Source: Sphingobacteriales bacterium (GTDB lineage: Bacteria > Bacteroidota > Bacteroidia > Chitinophagales > Chitinophagaceae). Taken from it: a stretch of 64,000 nt of DNA. Made by a program: the position numbers and the translations under genes. Under the pieces are notes generated by a model that saw only the letters and a program-made list of their open reading frames with translations, was not told the DNA's origin and searched no databases. The stretch spans positions 1,178,001-1,242,000 of the forward strand of contig SEFP01000001.1 in assembly GCA_004144185.1 (NCBI GenBank). Direction: 5' to 3'. This document shows positions 44,857 through 54,605 of the stretch, in pieces. How positions within the stretch are numbered: the stretch's first letter is position 1; the number at the start of each line of letters is the position of its first letter.

Positions 44857-45882
44857 CTACAGGCTTTGAAACTGCGTCAGAAACCGCAGATCGTTCTGAG
44901 AGTACAGCCGAAGGTCGTTGACGCGGTATAGGATCTGGGTGATGCGCTCAATACCCATGCCAAATGCATAACCGGTGTAGACGTCCGGGTCGATGCCGAA
45001 GTTGCGCAACAGGTTAGGATGCACCATGCCACAGCCCAGAATCTCGACCCAGCCGGTATGCTTGCACAAACTGCAACCGGAACCGCCACAAACGGTACAG
45101 GAAATATCCATCTCGGCGCTGGGTTCTGTAAACGGGAAGTACGAAGGCCGGAACCGGATTTTGACGTCTGCACCAAACAGTTCTTCCACAAACTGGTACA
45201 AGGTCATCTTGAGGTCGGCAAACGACACGCCCTTATCGACGTACAGCCCTTCGCACTGATGGAAAAAGCAGTGAGCACGGGCCGAAATGGTTTCGTTGCG
45301 ATACACCCGTCCCGGACAGATGATCCGTACCGGCGGACGTTCATTTTCGAGCAGGCGGGCCTGTACCGAAGAGGTATGCGTGCGCAGCACCCAGGCCGGG
45401 TCTTCACTTACATAAAATGTATCCTGCATGTCGCGCGCGGGGTGATCGGCGGGCATATTCAAGGCGGTGAAGTTGTGCCAGTCGTCTTCGATTTCCGGAC
45501 CTTCGGCTACACCAAAGCCCATGCGCTCAAAGATGCTTACAATCCGGCTTTCGACGGCACGCAACGGATGGCGGGTGCCCACCGGAGTCGCCGTACCGGG
45601 CAATGAAAAGTCAACCGATGCATCTGTTGACTTTTTTCCGGATGCCTGAACGTTTTTAAACGATTCAAATCTGGCTTCCGCTTTCTGTTTGAACGCATTG
45701 AGCCACTGACCGGCTTCTTTCTTCTGATCGACCGGGACGGTCTTCATCTCGCCAAACATGGCTTTGACGATACCTTTCGTACCGAGGTACTGAATGCGAA
45801 ACGCTTCGGCACTGGCAGCATCGGTGGCTACAAACGCATCGATATCGGCGCTATGCCGGGCAAGTTGTTCCTGGAGGGACAT
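44857..45882 (-). CDS. pheS: Phenylalanyl-tRNA synthetase alpha subunit
   Basis: Catalytic subunit of the (alpha-beta)2 phenylalanine-tRNA ligase, 341 residues, full length. The N-terminal coiled-coil arm for tRNA binding covers ~1-90. Class II motif 2 is present (ICPGRVYRNETISARAHCFFHQCEGL), as is motif 3 near the C-terminus (AFGMGIERI). A CxxC-type pair of clusters (CTVCGGSGCSLC) appears near 275, as in many bacterial PheS proteins. A perfect -7 element lies 7 nt before the ATG. No pheT is adjacent. Confidence 0.97.
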   Translation of the reverse strand: MSLQEQLARHSADIDAFVATDAASAEAFRIQYLGTKGIVKAMFGEMKTVPVDQKKEAGQWLNAFKQKAEARFESFKNVQASGKKSTDASVDFSLPGTATPVGTRHPLRAVESRIVSIFERMGFGVAEGPEIEDDWHNFTALNMPADHPARDMQDTFYVSEDPAWVLRTHTSSVQARLLENERPPVRIICPGRVYRNETISARAHCFFHQCEGLYVDKGVSFADLKMTLYQFVEELFGADVKIRFRPSYFPFTEPSAEMDISCTVCGGSGCSLCKHTGWVEILGCGMVHPNLLRNFGIDPDVYTGYAFGMGIERITQILYRVNDLRLYSQNDLRFLTQFQSL

Positions 45883-45889
45883 AAGACGG

Positions 45890-45897
45890 CAAAATTA
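45890..45897 (-). promoter_or_regulatory. -7 promoter element for pheS
   Basis: Reads TAATTTTG on the minus strand, a perfect TAnnTTTG, 7 nt from the pheS ATG. Confidence 0.5.
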
Positions 45898-45940
45898 CGA
45901 AGAGAGGATATCTACTTGGCAACGATCCGGTTCCGGAACT

Positions 45941-45969
45941 AAAAAAGGCAGCCCCGAAGGACTGCCTTT
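45941..45969 (-). terminator. Intrinsic terminator after the small secreted gene
   Basis: An 8-bp stem (AAAGGCAG 45944-45951 / CTGCCTTT 45962-45969, loop 10) is followed on the minus strand by six T. It ends the transcript of the gene at 45993-46346 before pheS. Confidence 0.75.
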
Positions 45970-45992
45970 ATACAGATCGTGTTGCGATTATA

Positions 45993-46346
45993 CTACATTT
46001 CAGCCGTGCAGTCAGCAGGTTGGGCTTTTGTAAATTTAAAACCACCTGCTTTGGTCATCATCCAGCTTTTACCGCTTTTGGCCAGCATAAAGCGTTGCTT
46101 GGGGCGGTCTTCGTACATGAGGGTAATGGTTTTGCCACTCATCGTCCAGGAGCCGTACAGGGTCTCAAAGGCTTGTGTTTTTGCATTGTAATCGCTGAAG
46201 GTGAAACCACCACTCCGGTTGAGTTGGATGGATTCGCCCGCACGGGAAGGCATCGTCCAGCAGCCAATAACGGATTCCATCGTCTGGGCGCAGGCACCCG
46301 TTGCCGTAGCTGCCAGCAAAGCAGCACTCAAAAGAAACGTTTTCAT
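45993..46346 (-). CDS. Small secreted protein, lipocalin-like
   Basis: A 117-residue exported protein: Sec signal (~1-20, ending GACAQ), then a compact beta-rich domain starting IGCWTMPSRAGESIQL and containing 'LYGSWTMSGKTITLMYE', a pattern found in small lipocalin-like proteins of Bacteroidota. Two cysteines (near 29 and 113) could form a disulfide in the periplasm. No ligand is known. It is followed by a clear terminator. Confidence 0.8.
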   Translation of the reverse strand: MKTFLLSAALLAATATGACAQTMESVIGCWTMPSRAGESIQLNRSGGFTFSDYNAKTQAFETLYGSWTMSGKTITLMYEDRPKQRFMLAKSGKSWMMTKAGGFKFTKAQPADCTAEM

Positions 46347-46440
46347 AAAAGGAGAAAAGGATTTAAAGCAGGCTTACAGAATTCGTGCCGGGTTCGTGTC
46401 GTCGGTAATCGGATCAATACCGGATTCCGGAATAAGGCGT

Positions 46441-47706
46441 TTACTGTTTCCGGAACCGATGAAGTTCTGGTTTTCCGCTCGCCTGAATGCGAAGCAGATA
46501 CGTTCCGGTTGCCAGCGATTCGGTTGCCAGGATCAGGTGAGTTCCTTCCCAATGCTGGTCTAGCGAAAGCAGCCGGCCTTGCAGATCCAGCACCTGTACC
46601 GTTGCCTGGGCTGAAAGCCCGGCAACGTGCAGCAGATCGCCTGCCGGGTTGGGAGAGATCCGGATCTCAGAATGGATGCTGCTACTCGTCACGCCGGCAG
46701 CTGAAACGGTTACCTGCCGGGTCAGGGTGTCGGACCAGCCACAGCGCAGGGCGATGAGCCGAACACTGTAGGTTCCATTGGCCGGAAACGTATACGTAGG
46801 ATGGGTGCTGGTATCACTTCCCTGACCGGTTCCGAACTGCCACTGGTACTGGGTAGCCTGCATCGATTGGTTTTGAAAACCGATCTGGCGACCGGGACCG
46901 CCCGTGAAGGTGAATGCGGCTTTGGGATCGTAGCGGCCTACATTCCAGTATAGCAAACTGTCGTAGACCACCGCTTTAACCGCCTGTCGGATGGCCAGTG
47001 CATCGGCTGCCGGGAGCGACTCATCGCTGGTGATCCGGAGCGGGCTCTTCCGGAAGAACACCGTATAAAAGGTGCAGGCCGCTATATAGCTGCCTGCCAG
47101 CGTCGGGTGACTCTCATCGGCCTGATACAAGACCAAGGTAGGGTGGCTTTGCCGGAGCGATTTCCAGACCTGCCCTACGGGCGACAGGACTGCACGATTG
47201 CTGTCAGCCATGATCCGGTACCGCCGTGCCAGCAGGCTGTCCATACCGGAATAGGTACAGATTGGAGGAAAGAACGCACAGTTGCCTGCATCCCCGTTTT
47301 GACGGCCCCAGGTGCGGTAGAAAATAGTCTGGGTACAGGGATTGGCCGCCCGGCTCAGACTGTCGAGTGTGCGGGCATACGGATACACATCCACAGCTAC
47401 CTGCGCATCCGGAAAGGCCGGCGCCTGGCTTTGCTCCTGCAATACGGTATAGTCGTAGGTGCCCTGGCGAAGAAGCTGAAGGCTGGTGGCGTCCCGACTG
47501 TGCGTCTGGAGAGTAACACCGCCGGGTGCATTGCTTTGAACGAGTAGGGTGTCGCCGGCGGAGAGGGCTACTGCGGCCGTCAGCTGTGGCAGATTGTTGT
47601 AAGCCGTATAGCTGTTGCCTAAAAGCAAGGCGCTGACACGTTGCGCGGAAGCGGGCAGAAACGGCAGACTCAAAACCAGCAGGAAAAGGGCTTTCCAGAG
47701 ATTCAT
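46441..47706 (-). CDS. SGNH-type hydrolase with PKD-like and T9SS type A domains
   Basis: A 421-residue secreted multidomain protein. The signal peptide ends PASAQ near 22. An SGNH/GDSL esterase-like domain follows: block I SALLLGNSYTAYNN with nucleophile Ser32, and block V DESHPTLAGSY near 195 with the catalytic Asp/His. A PKD-like domain spans ~265-345 (FQNQSMQATQYQWQFGTG, YTFPANGTYSVRL). The C-terminal ~75 residues form a T9SS sorting domain (ISPNPAGDLLHV). It probably removes acyl groups from surface polysaccharide or another extracellular ester; the substrate is unknown. Confidence 0.87.
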   Translation of the reverse strand: MNLWKALFLLVLSLPFLPASAQRVSALLLGNSYTAYNNLPQLTAAVALSAGDTLLVQSNAPGGVTLQTHSRDATSLQLLRQGTYDYTVLQEQSQAPAFPDAQVAVDVYPYARTLDSLSRAANPCTQTIFYRTWGRQNGDAGNCAFFPPICTYSGMDSLLARRYRIMADSNRAVLSPVGQVWKSLRQSHPTLVLYQADESHPTLAGSYIAACTFYTVFFRKSPLRITSDESLPAADALAIRQAVKAVVYDSLLYWNVGRYDPKAAFTFTGGPGRQIGFQNQSMQATQYQWQFGTGQGSDTSTHPTYTFPANGTYSVRLIALRCGWSDTLTRQVTVSAAGVTSSSIHSEIRISPNPAGDLLHVAGLSAQATVQVLDLQGRLLSLDQHWEGTHLILATESLATGTYLLRIQASGKPELHRFRKQ

Positions 47707-47722
47707 AATACAGATTAAGGCG

Positions 47723-47730
47723 CAAAAATA
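47723..47730 (-). promoter_or_regulatory. -7 promoter element for the SGNH hydrolase gene
   Basis: Reads TATTTTTG on the minus strand, a perfect TAnnTTTG, 16 nt from the ATG at 47706. Confidence 0.45.
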
Positions 47731-47843
47731 GTCGTTTGTCTCGTGTCTATAAATTTTTACCTATATGAAGGCTTCCTGAGCACGTGAAAGAAGTCGTTTT
47801 CGAACCGGAGCCTACCTTGTGCCTTCATTAAGGACCCTGTGAG

Positions 47844-49244
47844 ATGAAAAAGGCAACCCGGACCACGCGAAAGGCACTCCTGACGGGGTTCATGGCTAAA
47901 AGTGAGGTGAAGGCACACGATCTGGAACACAAGCGCAAGATTTCGTTCAATATCCAGAAGTATGCCGATGCCGTGGTCAAAGGCAAAGAACAATTCAGTG
48001 ATCTGCAAACGGCCCGGCAGCTGGCCAAAAACCGGAAATGGGACGCCATCGAGCATCTCGACCGGCACCTGGAAACCTTTGAAGCCAATTTTACTGCCCG
48101 TGGTGGACAGGTGATCTGGGCCCGTGACGGTCAGGAGGCCGTGGAAGCGGTTCTCGCCATCTGTCAGAAAAAAGGTGCGAAGCGCTTAGTAAAAAGCAAA
48201 AGCATGGTGACCGAAGAAATTCATTTGAATGAGTTTCTCGGTCAGCACGGGATCGAATCGGTAGAGACCGATCTGGGAGAATACATCCAGCAGCTGGATG
48301 GCGAAGCGCCGTATCACATTGTGACGCCTGCCATGCACAAAAGCAAGGAAGATGTGGCCAGGGTGTTTCATGAAAAGCTGGGCACGGCCCCGAATCTGCC
48401 ACCTAAAGAACTGACCATGATTGCCCGCAAAAACTTGCGGGCCATGTATACCGAGGCTGAAGTAGGTCTTTCCGGAGGCAATTTTATTGTGCCCGATATC
48501 GGAGGTGTTTGCCTGACCGAAAACGAAGGTAATGGCCGGTTGTCAACGGCTTTTCCCAAAACGCATATCGTAGTGGTCGGGATCGAGAAAGTGATTCCAT
48601 CGGCAGCCGATCTGGAGCTGTTCTGGCCGTTACTGGCCACCTACGGTACCGGTCAGAACGTGACGGTCTACAACACCATTTTTACCGGTCCGCGCCAGCC
48701 GGGTGAAACTGATGGTCCGGAAGAGATGTATGTGATTTTGCTCGACAATGGGCGTACCGAGTTGCTGCGTCAGCCGGAAGTTCGGGAAGGCTTGTATTGC
48801 ATTCGCTGTGGCTCCTGCCTGAATGCCTGTCCGGTCTATAAAAATATCGGCGGCCATGCCTACGGCACTACCTATAGCGGTCCGATCGGATCCGTGATCT
48901 CACCGCATCTGCGGGGATTGTCCGATTTCAAGCATCTGTCTTACGCCTCTTCGTTGTGTGGTGCCTGTACCGAGGCCTGTCCCGTGCGGATTAACCTGCA
49001 CGAGATGCTGCTCGAAAACCGGCATCAGGCGGCTGATAGTGGGATCAACGGCTGGCAGGAAGGCCTGAGCTGGACTATTTGGAAGCGTGGGATGCAGAGC
49101 CGGAAACTGATGAACAGCGTGGGCGGCAGCACCAAAGCGAAAGTGGTGAACCGGCTGTTTAAAGACACCTGGGATAAACGTCATGCGCCGCTTCAGTTTC
49201 CGCAAAAATCATTCAATGAATTGTGGCGCGAAGGCAAGCGCTAA
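47844..49244 (+). CDS. lutB: LutB-like lactate utilisation iron-sulfur protein
   Basis: A 466-residue cytosolic iron-sulfur oxidoreductase of the LutB/YkgF type, part of an L-lactate oxidation complex with LutA and LutC. Two ferredoxin-like clusters are visible: CIRCGSCLNACP near 319-330 and CGACTEACP near 372-380. The N-terminal half contains the DUF162/LUD-type fold (VKSKSMVTEEIHLNEFL, DIGGVCLTENEGNGR). LutA and LutC do not follow; the next gene is a polysaccharide deacetylase family member 12 bp on. Either they lie elsewhere or this protein has another partner. Confidence 0.92.
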   Translation: MKKATRTTRKALLTGFMAKSEVKAHDLEHKRKISFNIQKYADAVVKGKEQFSDLQTARQLAKNRKWDAIEHLDRHLETFEANFTARGGQVIWARDGQEAVEAVLAICQKKGAKRLVKSKSMVTEEIHLNEFLGQHGIESVETDLGEYIQQLDGEAPYHIVTPAMHKSKEDVARVFHEKLGTAPNLPPKELTMIARKNLRAMYTEAEVGLSGGNFIVPDIGGVCLTENEGNGRLSTAFPKTHIVVVGIEKVIPSAADLELFWPLLATYGTGQNVTVYNTIFTGPRQPGETDGPEEMYVILLDNGRTELLRQPEVREGLYCIRCGSCLNACPVYKNIGGHAYGTTYSGPIGSVISPHLRGLSDFKHLSYASSLCGACTEACPVRINLHEMLLENRHQAADSGINGWQEGLSWTIWKRGMQSRKLMNSVGGSTKAKVVNRLFKDTWDKRHAPLQFPQKSFNELWREGKR

Positions 49245-49256
49245 CTGGATTCCGGA

Positions 49257-50507
49257 ATGATGTTCACCGTTTTTGCCGCCTTCGACCGCCCGCGCCTGCG
49301 CTATGTACTCGACTGGGTACTGGGCGAGCGGCTGGGATTGAACTATGTGCTGACGCACGATCCGGAAGCACCGGTTCAGATTTCCTATGGACATACGAAT
49401 TCCAAAGCGATTTTTATTCCGGAAGACGGGTTGCTGCGTGCTACCGATGGGACCGTCACGATTCCGGAAACCGATTCCTGGTCGCTGGAGACGCTTGATT
49501 TTGATGTCCTGTCAGCCGTTTTTTTGCTATTGAGTCGGGCAGAAGAATATAGCGCTTTTGAAGCTGACTCGCACAGTCGTTACCCGGCCCGCTATTCGGT
49601 GCTGTCGCGGAAAAACTGGCTTTCGACTCCGGTTGTAGATGTTTGGGTAGAACAACTGCGTAACCAGCTCAATGAGCGCTTTAATCTGGCCATTCCGAAA
49701 CCGGATTTCGCCTTCCAGCCTACCTATGATATCGACATTGCGTATTCGTATCTGCACAAAGGATTCCGGCGTACGATCGGCGGGGTGCTGCGTGATCTGA
49801 AAAACGGTCGGCTGGGAGCGGCAAACAACCGCTTAAAGGTGTTGTCCGGAAAAACCGCTGATCCATATGATGCTTTTGACGGGATGCATCGGTTGCATCA
49901 GCAACACCAGCTTCAACCCGTGTACTTCATGCTTGCGGCGCAGCAGTCCGGGCCATTTGATAAAAATATCTCGCCCAGTCATCCGGCTATGAGAGCACTC
50001 GCGCAACGTTTTGCACTGGAGGGCACGGTTGGCATCCATCCAAGCTACACAACTAGTGAACATCCGGAAAAAACAGCTGCTGAAAAAAACTGGCTGGAGG
50101 CCGCAACCGGACTGAATATTATCTATTCCCGACAGCACTACATCCGGCTGCGCTTTCCGGATACGTATCGGCAGCTGCTCTCCGCCGGCATTACGCACGA
50201 CTGGAGTATGGGCTATCCGGATGCGCTGGGGTTCCGGGCGGGCACCAGCCACTCGTTTTACTGGTATGACCTTGAATGCGAGACGCAAACCATACTGCGG
50301 GTGCATCCCTTCTGCTTTATGGATACCACGTCCCGCGATTATCTCGGCCTGTCGGCGCAAGACGCTTTTCAGCAGCTTCAGGAACTTAAAAAAAATCTGA
50401 TGGCTACCGGCGGTAGACTGACCACCGTTTTTCACAATTTCTCATTGGGCACGGCTACCGACCGGCCGCACTGGCGGGCGGAGTATGAACGGTGGATAGC
50501 CGGTTAG
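49257..50507 (+). CDS. Polysaccharide deacetylase family protein
   Basis: A 416-residue protein. The N-terminal ~140 residues resemble the DUF7033-type extension seen in Bacteroidota members; the NodB-like part starts at FAFQPTYDIDIAYSYL near 158 with the metal Asp pair, followed by GIHPSYTTSEHPEKT near 262 and 'GITHDWSMGYPDALGFRAG' near 322. A predicted divalent-metal deacetylase of cell-wall or surface polysaccharide. No signal peptide is visible. Two possible ATG codons are in tandem (49257 and 49260). 12 bp after lutB and 43 bp before the epimerase gene, so one transcript is possible. Confidence 0.82.
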   Translation: MMFTVFAAFDRPRLRYVLDWVLGERLGLNYVLTHDPEAPVQISYGHTNSKAIFIPEDGLLRATDGTVTIPETDSWSLETLDFDVLSAVFLLLSRAEEYSAFEADSHSRYPARYSVLSRKNWLSTPVVDVWVEQLRNQLNERFNLAIPKPDFAFQPTYDIDIAYSYLHKGFRRTIGGVLRDLKNGRLGAANNRLKVLSGKTADPYDAFDGMHRLHQQHQLQPVYFMLAAQQSGPFDKNISPSHPAMRALAQRFALEGTVGIHPSYTTSEHPEKTAAEKNWLEAATGLNIIYSRQHYIRLRFPDTYRQLLSAGITHDWSMGYPDALGFRAGTSHSFYWYDLECETQTILRVHPFCFMDTTSRDYLGLSAQDAFQQLQELKKNLMATGGRLTTVFHNFSLGTATDRPHWRAEYERWIAG

Positions 50508-50550
50508 TGTATTTTTACGGCGTCGTTTCCGGAACGCGTCTCCTCCTGTC

Positions 50551-51546
50551 ATGAATTCTATTCTGCTTACCGGTGCATCCGGATTTTTGGGGGGCTACCT
50601 CGTTCAGGCTCTTTCCGGAAGAGGCTATTCAGTCCGGGCACTTTACCGCAATACGCTACCCACGCCGGCCTTGCAACATCTGCCGGGTGTAGAATGGGTG
50701 CAGGCCGATCTGCTGGATGTCTATGATGTGGAAGCGGTGTTGGAAGGCATTGAAGGCGTGATTCACAGTGCGGCTACGGTTTCGTTCGCCGCCGGGGATG
50801 CCGACGCCCTGCTGCACAACAACCGGGAAACCACTGCCAATCTCGTGGATGGCATGATTGACGCACAGATTTCAAGACTGGTGCATGTAAGCAGCGTAGC
50901 TGCGATTGGCAGAAGTAAGGAAGGAGCGGTACTGACTGAAGAAGTGTTGTGGGAAGAAAGTAAGTCCAATAGTGTGTACGCCCGCAGCAAATGGGCGGCT
51001 GAAGCAGAGGCATGGCGCGGAGCCGGCGAAGGGCTTTCAGTCGCGATCGTCAATCCCGGAATCATCTTAGGTGCACCCCTACAGCCGTCTGGGTGGCACA
51101 GCGGATCAGCGGCATTAATGGGCGTCGTGAATCGCGAGTTTCCGTTTTATACCGATGGCATCAATGGCTGGGTAGACGTAGCAGATGTAGTCAAAGCCAT
51201 TTTGCTGCTGCTGGAAAGTCCGATAGCAGAAGAGCGGTTTATCCTGGCGCAGAATGCTTCTTATAAAGAGGTGTTTACTTTAATGGCGCAGGCATTGGGC
51301 AAAAAACCGCCGCATATCCGGGCTACGCCGTGGCTGAGCGGACTGGTCTGGCGCTGGAATGCGATTCGAAGTGCGTTTGGTAAACCGGTAACCGTAACTA
51401 AAGAAACGGCCCGTACGGCACAGCAACAGGTCCGGTACAGCAGCGATAAATTCCGGAACGCATTTCCACAGTATGTGTTTACACCGCTGGAAGAGACGGT
51501 GGAATGGATGGCTAAAGCGTTTCGAACCGAATCCGGAACTGAATGA
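50551..51546 (+). CDS. NAD(P)-dependent sugar epimerase/dehydratase-like (extended SDR)
   Basis: A 331-residue extended short-chain dehydrogenase. The cofactor motif TGASGFLGGYL is near residue 7, the catalytic triad Ser near 114 (VHVSSVAAIG) and YARSK near 146. Relatives act on nucleotide-sugars or on cinnamoyl-like carbonyls; the substrate is not decidable. It follows the deacetylase in the same direction, which fits sugar or surface metabolism. Confidence 0.85.
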   Translation: MNSILLTGASGFLGGYLVQALSGRGYSVRALYRNTLPTPALQHLPGVEWVQADLLDVYDVEAVLEGIEGVIHSAATVSFAAGDADALLHNNRETTANLVDGMIDAQISRLVHVSSVAAIGRSKEGAVLTEEVLWEESKSNSVYARSKWAAEAEAWRGAGEGLSVAIVNPGIILGAPLQPSGWHSGSAALMGVVNREFPFYTDGINGWVDVADVVKAILLLLESPIAEERFILAQNASYKEVFTLMAQALGKKPPHIRATPWLSGLVWRWNAIRSAFGKPVTVTKETARTAQQQVRYSSDKFRNAFPQYVFTPLEETVEWMAKAFRTESGTE

Positions 51547-51625
51547 ACTGTTTAGATGGTAAATGATTTGTTAAGTTGTAATTTGCAGATTCCGGCTGGT
51601 ATTTTCAGACGATCCGGAATCGCTT

Positions 51626-54481
51626 ATGAAGCATATCTATCTTTTGCTGCTTGCATTTCTGGCAAGTCATACCCTTCTGGCACAGAATCAGCCTGAACAA
51701 GAGTGCCCGAACGCCATTCCGGTCTGCCAGAATATTTATCAGCAGTCCAATTCGTATACCGGTTTTGGCGCGATGCAGGAGTTGGATACCACTAATCAGG
51801 GCTGCTTGTCTTCCAATGAGAAAAATGATGTATGGTACGTAATCAACGTTTCGACATCCGGAAATCTGGTGTTCACCATTACCCCTAATAATTTTACTGG
51901 ACCCGGCATTGGTGATGATTATGATTTTGCTATTTGGGATGTAACCGGACGTGGCTGCAATGCCATTTACAGCGGAGATGATCCGGTACGATGCAATTAT
52001 TCCGGAACAAGGGGCATTACCGGGCTGATGCCTCCTCCTGCGGTAGATCCATTTGATGTTTCGTTACCGGTCGTCGCCGGACAGACACTGGTACTGAATA
52101 TTTCTAATTTTAGCAGCACGCAGTCAGGCTATAAACTGGATTTTTCGGGATCGACAGCTTCCATATTTGACAACCTGCCACCTACATATACCAAAGCTTA
52201 TGTGCGTTGTGGATATGTATCGGATAGCCTTCAGGTAACCATGTCTGAGCCAATTACCTGTGCTTCCTTAACTGCCAATGCAAGCGATTTTGAGCTTCGC
52301 AGTGCTACTGCTCCGGGTACGGCTGTACCCGGTATCAGTATTATCTCCGCCTTGTCACGCGATTGCCAGCAGGGAGCCAATTACAGTATCAACTATACCC
52401 TGAAATTTTCCGGAATCCTGCCCCCCGGAGATTATTTGCTGGTTGCCAAAACCGGCACCGACGGCAATACCCTGCTGGATAACTGCGGCAACGAACAGAT
52501 TGTCGGAGAGCAGATTGCGTTCAAGATGATCAATCCGATAGCGCCTGTCATCACCTCAATTCAATCACCGGCCTGTACGCATGCTTTAGTAACGTTCGAC
52601 CGCGAAGTCCGTTGCAAAACGGTTGCCCCAGATGGCAGTGACTTCTTTATCACAGGACCTTCGCAAGTCAATGTGATTCATGCCGATGCGTCGCTCTGCG
52701 ATAGCCGCGGACTGATCAAAACCATTGATGTACAGTTTGACCGCTCGATTCTGGTGCCGGGCGAGTATCTGATTAATTTTAAAAACGGTACTGATAGTAA
52801 TAGCATCCTGGATACTTGTGGAGCCATCGTAAACGTACCGTACCGGTTTACGGTGACGGATGAAGGCGCCACGCCGACCGCAGCCCCGCCGGTGCTGTGT
52901 GAAACCGGTTACACGACCCTGACCGCGACTACTTCCTACCAGCCGTATGGTTCGACTGTACGCTGTGGGACCAACAACGGACCGGATATCCTGAACAGCA
53001 TCCTGCGGGCGGATACTGTCGGAACACTGGCCGATACCACCAACGGAATTGCCACTGTAACACCTTTCGACGCAACCAAATTCAACGCCCGTGCCCAGAT
53101 CCTGTATTCGGCTGCCGATCTGCGCGCGGTCGGATTGCGCGCCGGCCGGATTAAAAGTCTGAGCTTTTTTGTGGGTAAAAAGAACAGTACAACCGCGTAC
53201 AAAAATCTAAACCTGAAAATGCTCTGTACGACGCAGAACAGTATGTTCGGTGGATTTATTGCCGGTGCGCCCATCGTTTTCAGCCGCGATACCTTCCGGA
53301 CACGCGTAGGCGAAAATAAGTTTGTCCTGGACAATGCCTATGACTGGGATGGGCAATCCAACCTGTTGGTGGAACTCTGCTACAGCAACACCGATACCAC
53401 AACTGGAGCAACCCGGGGTTTTGACCAGCTGGTGTATACCAATGTTCCTAACAGCATGTATCGCCGGGTTAAAAACACCCGTGATACAGCGGGCTGTGCA
53501 TTTGTGAGCGGCAGTGGTACTGGTGGCGCTTCTGATGCCCGCCCTACTATCTCGTTTGGTACGTTGGAACTGCCGGCGCCTACCTACGAATGGCTGTGGC
53601 AACCGGGTGGTTACGTGCAGGATAGCACCGCACAGACAACCCTGGCGTTTGTTCCTAATGACCGCAGTTATGGGGTACAGATCAAAGATGCAGACGGCTG
53701 TTACCGTCGGGGCAGTGTGGCCGTACGCATTTCTGTACGGAACCCGTATGGATATCAAAACAACGACACTTCCATTTGTATCGGCGGCAAAGCGCATCTG
53801 CTGGTTGGCAATGGCGTCCGCTACCAGTGGTTCCCGGCAGAAGGATTGAGCTGCACCGACTGTGCCGATCCCTATGCAGCCCCTACACAAACCACGACCT
53901 ACTATGCGGCTATCTTCGACCCGTATGGTTGCTCTGATACGCTGAGTGCTACCGTGACGGTGAATGCCTTGCCTTTGTTGAACGCCGGTAAAGACACATC
54001 TGTACTGTACGGCAACTCAATTCCCCTGTATGTAATGGCCCCCGGTGCTATTTATTATGCGTGGACGCCGATCGCCGGGCTGAACTATGCCAACATTCCA
54101 AATCCGCTGGCTTCACCGCTGGAAACCACCACGTATACCGTGCAGGTTATTGATACGAATTATTGCATTGCCTATGATACCGTAACTGTGCGTGTAAACC
54201 GGAATGTACCTGTGTTCGTGCCCAATGCCTTTACACCCAACGGCGATAATAAAAACGACCTCTTCCAGGTAATGAATCTCAGCATCAACCGGCTGACGGA
54301 GATGCGCATTTACAACCGCTGGGGCACCGAAGTGTGCAATACCACCGATAACACCCGTGGCTGGGATGGCCTGTACAAAGGTGTTCCGCAGGAATCCGGG
54401 GTGTACAAATACATCATCCGGATTACCAAGCCGGATGGAGCCGCCGAAATGTTTAAAGGAGATCTGCTGCTGCTGCGGTAA
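51626..54481 (+). CDS. Large secreted adhesin-like protein with T9SS type B C-terminal domain
   Basis: A 951-residue exported protein. The signal peptide (~1-20) ends LLAQ. The N-terminal ~160 residues form a discoidin-like or jelly-roll-like beta domain (CPNAIPVCQNIYQ, DYDFAIWDVTGRGC) often found in gliding-motility proteins. A long middle region of repeated beta domains contains many Cys pairs and Ig-like or PKD-like blocks. The C-terminal ~90 residues are the gliding-motility-associated domain (FVPNAFTPNGDNKNDLF, ending in FKGDLLLLR), which routes it through T9SS and may attach it to the surface. Function of the body is unknown. A perfect hairpin terminator follows. Confidence 0.9.
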   Translation: MKHIYLLLLAFLASHTLLAQNQPEQECPNAIPVCQNIYQQSNSYTGFGAMQELDTTNQGCLSSNEKNDVWYVINVSTSGNLVFTITPNNFTGPGIGDDYDFAIWDVTGRGCNAIYSGDDPVRCNYSGTRGITGLMPPPAVDPFDVSLPVVAGQTLVLNISNFSSTQSGYKLDFSGSTASIFDNLPPTYTKAYVRCGYVSDSLQVTMSEPITCASLTANASDFELRSATAPGTAVPGISIISALSRDCQQGANYSINYTLKFSGILPPGDYLLVAKTGTDGNTLLDNCGNEQIVGEQIAFKMINPIAPVITSIQSPACTHALVTFDREVRCKTVAPDGSDFFITGPSQVNVIHADASLCDSRGLIKTIDVQFDRSILVPGEYLINFKNGTDSNSILDTCGAIVNVPYRFTVTDEGATPTAAPPVLCETGYTTLTATTSYQPYGSTVRCGTNNGPDILNSILRADTVGTLADTTNGIATVTPFDATKFNARAQILYSAADLRAVGLRAGRIKSLSFFVGKKNSTTAYKNLNLKMLCTTQNSMFGGFIAGAPIVFSRDTFRTRVGENKFVLDNAYDWDGQSNLLVELCYSNTDTTTGATRGFDQLVYTNVPNSMYRRVKNTRDTAGCAFVSGSGTGGASDARPTISFGTLELPAPTYEWLWQPGGYVQDSTAQTTLAFVPNDRSYGVQIKDADGCYRRGSVAVRISVRNPYGYQNNDTSICIGGKAHLLVGNGVRYQWFPAEGLSCTDCADPYAAPTQTTTYYAAIFDPYGCSDTLSATVTVNALPLLNAGKDTSVLYGNSIPLYVMAPGAIYYAWTPIAGLNYANIPNPLASPLETTTYTVQVIDTNYCIAYDTVTVRVNRNVPVFVPNAFTPNGDNKNDLFQVMNLSINRLTEMRIYNRWGTEVCNTTDNTRGWDGLYKGVPQESGVYKYIIRITKPDGAAEMFKGDLLLLR

Positions 54482-54500
54482 CCCACACCATAAACTCATT

Positions 54501-54541
54501 AAACTAAAAAAGACGTGCAAACTGCACGTCTTTTTTAGTTT
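54501..54541. terminator. Bidirectional terminator after the T9SS type B gene
   Basis: A 19-bp perfect inverted repeat (54501-54519 and 54523-54541, loop AAC) with a GACGTGCA core and A/T flanks, between convergent genes. Confidence 0.85.
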
Positions 54542-54605
54542 AATCCGGTAGATAGCGAATTCCATATGGGGGAAAAGGAATACAACCCATCCCCATGCAA
54601 CCCGA

